Source: Nansenia antarctica (Eukaryota > Chordata > Actinopteri > Argentiniformes > Microstomatidae). Taken from it: a stretch of 64,000 nucleotides of DNA. A program made the position numbers and the translations under genes. The notes beneath the pieces are model-generated. The model was given only the letters and a program-made list of their open reading frames with translations, was not told where the DNA came from and searched no databases. Of the stretch, positions 60,308-64,000 are shown piece by piece. Within the stretch, counting starts at the first letter, position 1; every line of letters starts with the position of its first letter. The stretch is from contig OZ022347.1 of assembly GCA_963989245.1 (NCBI GenBank), positions 37,661,984-37,725,983 of the forward strand, given 5' to 3'.

Positions 60308-63300
60308 ATGACTGGTAAATTAGACATCAAGTTCACATCCTGGAACTGCAGAGGGCTACAAAAAATAAAAAAGGTAAAGCAGGTGATGGGGAGATTAAAA
60401 AGTATTAATTCCCAAATAATTTTTCTTCAAGAAACACATCTTTCAAAAGACAAAGACATTGGGATTAGGAGGAGGTGGCAGGGTAAGGTATTCTCAGCGC
60501 CCTTTAACACTCAAGCAAGAGGGGTCATGACTCTTGTACATAAATCTATTCCTCTTAATGTCACAAAGATAATTGCTGATACGGCAGGTAGATACCTAAT
60601 AATTCAAGGCATGCTTCTGACAGAACTTCTCAACCTGGTCAACATTTATGCGCCAAATAATGATGACCCTGAATTTTTCAGTAATTTGTTTTTCACTCTA
60701 TCAACCCTCAAAGGTCAATATATAATAGCAGGAGATTTCAACTGTACACTAGATCCCTCTAAAGATAGGTTAACACATATTGATAAGTCCCATAATAAAA
60801 GCAGAGGAATTATACATCAGTTTATCAAGACATTAAATCTTAGAGATATATGGAGAGACAGAAACCCTGAGGTATTATTCTATTCGTGTTTTTCCAGTAC
60901 ACATAAAACATACTCCCGAATTGATTATTTCTTAATTTCTGCAGGCCTGGTGTCTAGAATCAAGGAATGTAATTATGACAGTATTCTGATATCAGATCAT
61001 GCCCCAAATAATTTGTGTTATGTAGACCCAGGCTTGAAAAAGGATCCACCAAAATGGAGATTGCAGCAAAGTTGGCTACGGGACCCAGATCTAATCTCTT
61101 TCCTTGAGGTACAAATTGATGTATTTTTCATAATCAACACAGATGAGACTTCTGCAAGCACCAGATGGGAAGCTTTTAAAGCTTACATTAGGGGCCAGAT
61201 TATTAGTTTTACAAGTTCTAAATCTAAAAGAGCTAAACAAAAATTTACATTGTTAGAGTCAAAAATCAAAGTTTTGGAGAGAAATTATTATCAAAATCCC
61301 GATCCAAAAACTCACCAGGAATTGTTACTGTTGAGAACACAGTATAATGAAATGTCAACTGCAAAAGCTACAGATAATCTCTTAAAACTTAAACAAACTA
61401 TATTTGACCAAGGGGAAAAATCAGGAAAAATCTTGGCATGGCGCTTAAAACAACTTCAAACCGAAAGAGCTATTACCAACCTCAAGACTCATAATGATGA
61501 CTCTATTATAGATCCTATTAAAATTAATGAGGCATTTAGAGAATATTATGGAAAACTATATAGTTCCGAAAGAGCTCCAGAATTACCAGACCAAAAGCTA
61601 TTCCTAAATAATATTGATATCCCTAGTATATCAGAGGAAGAAAGGATGGAACTGGGTGACGACTTATCCTTAGAAGACATCACTATGGCAATAAAGAGCA
61701 TGAAATCTGGGAAGGTGGCAGGACCAGACGGCCTACCCATCGATTTGTATAAGAAATTTGAATCTAAATTAAGGAAACCTCTTCTTGAGATGTTTAATGA
61801 ATCATTTCGGGAAGGGATCCTCCCTCCCTCCTTGAGAGGGGCTTTGATTACTCTCCTTCCTAAACCTGGAAAATCAAATGATAAATGCGAAAACATGAGG
61901 CCAATCAGCCTCCTCAACTCAGATTTAAAAGTACTCTGCAAAATTCTAGCAAAAAGATTAGAGATTATTCTACCAGATATCATAAAGGGAGACCAAAATG
62001 GGTTCATTGTGGGTCGTCAGGGATTTCATAACGTAAGAAGGGTTTTAAATATCTTACATTCCCAAAGAGAGTTACCAGATACAGCTTTCCTGTCATTGGA
62101 TGCTGAGAAAGCATTTGACAGGGTGGAATGGGCATACCTGTTTGAGCTTCTCGAACGATTTGGGCTGGGAGAAAACTTTTGTAAATGGGTGAAATTATTA
62201 TATAAAGAACCATATGCAGAAATAATTACTAACAACAATATATCTATGCCAATTAAAATCAACAGGGGATGCAGACAGGGGTGTCCATTGAGCCCTCTCA
62301 TATTTACGATGGCAATTGAGCCCTTAGCAATTGCAATACGAAATCACACATCAATATCAGGCATACCTATAGGTCAACTTGAACATCGCATAGCTCTCTA
62401 TGCGGATGACGTAATCCTGTTCCTTAAAAATCTGGGAGAATCGATCCCGGCTCTTATGGACCTCATTAAAAGATTCGGCAATATTTCTGGGTACAAAGTT
62501 AATAGCCATAAATCTGCCATATTACTGCTTAATTCGAATGAGAGAGAGAACCCACCCAATTATATTGGTCACTTTAAGTCAGTTGACAGCTTTACTTATT
62601 TAGGAATACAAATTACTCACAGGTTAGAAGAAGTGGTACAGACTAATTATAGCCCTGTTGTAAATTCTATTTGCGAATCAATTGATAGATGGTCATCTCT
62701 TCCTATTTCCCAGATAGGCAGAATTAATATATTGAAAATGAACACTCTCCCAAAGCTATTATATCTCTTTCAAAACATCCCCTTGCCGCCTCCCCCAAAC
62801 TTATTTCCTAGACTAAGGACATTATTCACGAACTTTATATGGAAAAATAGACGCCCCAGACTTCGCCTGTCTCTTCTGTATTTACCTTATGACAGAGGTG
62901 GCCTACAATGCCCAAACATGTTGTGGTATTACTGGGCAACTCAAATCAGAACTATGAGGTTTTACTACTCGACAGAAGGACTACTTTCACCAGCATGGAA
63001 AGACATTGAGTGTAACTCTATAGGGCTCCAACTGCCGACATATATATACTCTGATAATCCGAAAAACCTTAAAAGGAAAACATCGAACCCTATATTGAGA
63101 AACATGATTTCTGTATGGTACGAGGTACAAAAATACTTGTCGGAAACACCTGTTCTCTCTCGCTATAGTCCCATTTGGGGCAATAATTACTTTGTGCCAG
63201 GTAGGGCAGACGGGGGCTTTAAATTATGGGCTGACAAAGGAATAACACAAATTAATGACATATTCGACTCAAAAGATGAGCATATGGAATCATTTGAAAT

Positions 63301-64000
63301 TCTAGTAAACAAACATTCTATCCCTCGCAAGCATTTCTTTAAGTACTTACAGCTCAGGAACTTTATTTATTCTAATCAAAATCACTCCCTGGCCATACCC
63401 GCTCTATCCTCATTGGAGAAAGTTTTAATTAAAAATCCTTTCGGAAAGGGAATTATTTCGGATGTATATGATTTGTTGATTGCTAGATCACTAGAATCTT
63501 CAGAACCCAAATTGAAAGCATGGAGGAGTGACCTTCAAGAGGATATATCAGTGGAAAAATGGAACAAGGCATGCAAAAGAGCTCAAACCCAGACCGCTAA
63601 CACTCGTTTAAAGCTTCTACAGTACAATTGGATAATGAGAGTATATATAACACCAGAAAAACTCAATAAATTTAACCCCAACATTCCAGACTTATGTAAC
63701 AGGTGTAGAGAGGACAAGGGTACATTCTTTCATTGTATATGGGAATGTCCAAGAATTCAAGAATTCTGGGAAGAACTTGGAATAATAATACAGGACATTC
63801 TGTCAATTAAAATTACTGTTGAGCCTAAGCTGTTTATTCTTGGCATTTATCCAGAGGGACACAGGATGAAATGCAGTGAACAGATCTTTATGGATATGTG
63901 TATTTTACAGGCCAAAAGATCAATAGCACTAACGTGGAAAAGCACAGGTAAACCAAGTATTGTGCAATGGTTTAGGGAGATGTCTCGGTGTCTACCATTA
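60308..64000 (+). CDS. L1 ORF2 protein: endonuclease and reverse transcriptase (open at window end)
   Basis: 1231 codons read by hand without a stop; an in-frame TGA at 60275 precedes the first ATG. The N-terminal AP-endonuclease-like domain has FTSWNCRGL (N13), FLQETH (E42), NIYAPN (~113), GDFN (D143, N145) and ISDHAP (D230, H231). The reverse transcriptase has KSGKVAGPDG, LITLLPKPGK, RPISLLN, SLDAEKAFDRVEW (catalytic D598), GCRQGCPLSP and LYADDVILFL (D700, D701). A C-terminal CCHC knuckle follows: C1130, C1133, H1142, C1147. The protein nicks target DNA and primes reverse transcription there. Vertebrate L1 ORF2 is about 1250-1300 residues, so little is missing. All catalytic residues I know are present. 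Confidence 0.95.
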   Translation, partial: MTGKLDIKFTSWNCRGLQKIKKVKQVMGRLKSINSQIIFLQETHLSKDKDIGIRRRWQGKVFSAPFNTQARGVMTLVHKSIPLNVTKIIADTAGRYLIIQGMLLTELLNLVNIYAPNNDDPEFFSNLFFTLSTLKGQYIIAGDFNCTLDPSKDRLTHIDKSHNKSRGIIHQFIKTLNLRDIWRDRNPEVLFYSCFSSTHKTYSRIDYFLISAGLVSRIKECNYDSILISDHAPNNLCYVDPGLKKDPPKWRLQQSWLRDPDLISFLEVQIDVFFIINTDETSASTRWEAFKAYIRGQIISFTSSKSKRAKQKFTLLESKIKVLERNYYQNPDPKTHQELLLLRTQYNEMSTAKATDNLLKLKQTIFDQGEKSGKILAWRLKQLQTERAITNLKTHNDDSIIDPIKINEAFREYYGKLYSSERAPELPDQKLFLNNIDIPSISEEERMELGDDLSLEDITMAIKSMKSGKVAGPDGLPIDLYKKFESKLRKPLLEMFNESFREGILPPSLRGALITLLPKPGKSNDKCENMRPISLLNSDLKVLCKILAKRLEIILPDIIKGDQNGFIVGRQGFHNVRRVLNILHSQRELPDTAFLSLDAEKAFDRVEWAYLFELLERFGLGENFCKWVKLLYKEPYAEIITNNNISMPIKINRGCRQGCPLSPLIFTMAIEPLAIAIRNHTSISGIPIGQLEHRIALYADDVILFLKNLGESIPALMDLIKRFGNISGYKVNSHKSAILLLNSNERENPPNYIGHFKSVDSFTYLGIQITHRLEEVVQTNYSPVVNSICESIDRWSSLPISQIGRINILKMNTLPKLLYLFQNIPLPPPPNLFPRLRTLFTNFIWKNRRPRLRLSLLYLPYDRGGLQCPNMLWYYWATQIRTMRFYYSTEGLLSPAWKDIECNSIGLQLPTYIYSDNPKNLKRKTSNPILRNMISVWYEVQKYLSETPVLSRYSPIWGNNYFVPGRADGGFKLWADKGITQINDIFDSKDEHMESFEILVNKHSIPRKHFFKYLQLRNFIYSNQNHSLAIPALSSLEKVLIKNPFGKGIISDVYDLLIARSLESSEPKLKAWRSDLQEDISVEKWNKACKRAQTQTANTRLKLLQYNWIMRVYITPEKLNKFNPNIPDLCNRCREDKGTFFHCIWECPRIQEFWEELGIIIQDILSIKITVEPKLFILGIYPEGHRMKCSEQIFMDMCILQAKRSIALTWKSTGKPSIVQWFREMSRCLPL

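Larger units (their letters stand above)
58334..64000 (+). mobile_element. L1-type non-LTR retrotransposon, apparently full-length at the 5' end and intact, running off the window
   Basis: Short 5' UTR beginning near GACTTCCGGTAATGGCGGCG, ORF1 (58457-59341), a ~966-bp spacer and ORF2 open from 60308 to the last base. It is inserted in a pcsk6 intron, antisense to that gene. The 3' UTR, A-tail and target-site duplication lie beyond the window. No stop or frameshift is found in either ORF, which suggests recent insertion. Confidence 0.93.

Noticed and set aside
61546..62301. Minus-strand ORFs opposite L1 ORF2
   Set aside because: Antisense shadows of the reverse-transcriptase domain.

Overview
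The window is vertebrate nuclear DNA from a teleost fish. Evidence: spliced genes with GT/AG introns whose exons match vertebrate slc6a2, selenos, snrpa1 and pcsk6; very dense (TG)n microsatellites; fish-type tRNA-derived SINEs with an L2-like 3' tail; Tc1-like and hAT-like DNA transposons; and a fish L1-type LINE. I cannot name the species from sequence alone.

Layout. 522-12654 (+): the last nine coding exons of slc6a2 (noradrenaline transporter), from transmembrane helix 6 to the C-terminus, followed by a long 3' UTR with a poly(A) signal at 15407. 15430-34390: gene-free and repeat-rich (hAT MITEs, SINEs, L2-type 3' ends, a dead Tc1 element, a ~610-bp DNA element with long terminal inverted repeats). 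34397-37569 (-): complete selenos (selenoprotein S) in six exons, with an in-frame UGA for selenocysteine and a recognisable SECIS element in the 3' UTR. 39767-43489 (-): complete snrpa1 (U2 snRNP A') in nine exons, with an unusually expanded acidic last exon. 43753-45028 (-): a 5'-truncated L1 copy flanked by 16-bp target-site duplications, just upstream of snrpa1. 45045-55290: repeats and unique sequence without recognisable genes. 55294-57850 (-): the last two coding exons of pcsk6 (Cys-rich repeat and PLAC domain); the rest lies beyond the window. 58334-64000 (+): an L1-type retrotransposon with intact ORF1 and an ORF2 still open at the window edge after 1231 codons, inserted antisense in a pcsk6 intron.

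The order and orientation pcsk6-snrpa1-selenos is that of human 15q26.3, whereas slc6a2 is on human 16q; here slc6a2 lies tail-to-tail with selenos. The genes are not functionally linked: monoamine uptake, ER-associated degradation, splicing and proprotein processing. The most unusual points are the intact L1 with a ~966-bp ORF1-ORF2 spacer holding a diverged tandem duplication, the ~145-residue acidic/KEVV tail of snrpa1, a family of at least 15 near-palindromic hAT-like MITEs with 8-bp target duplications, and (TG)n tracts next to several slc6a2 3' splice sites. I found no convincing wholly new biological system.
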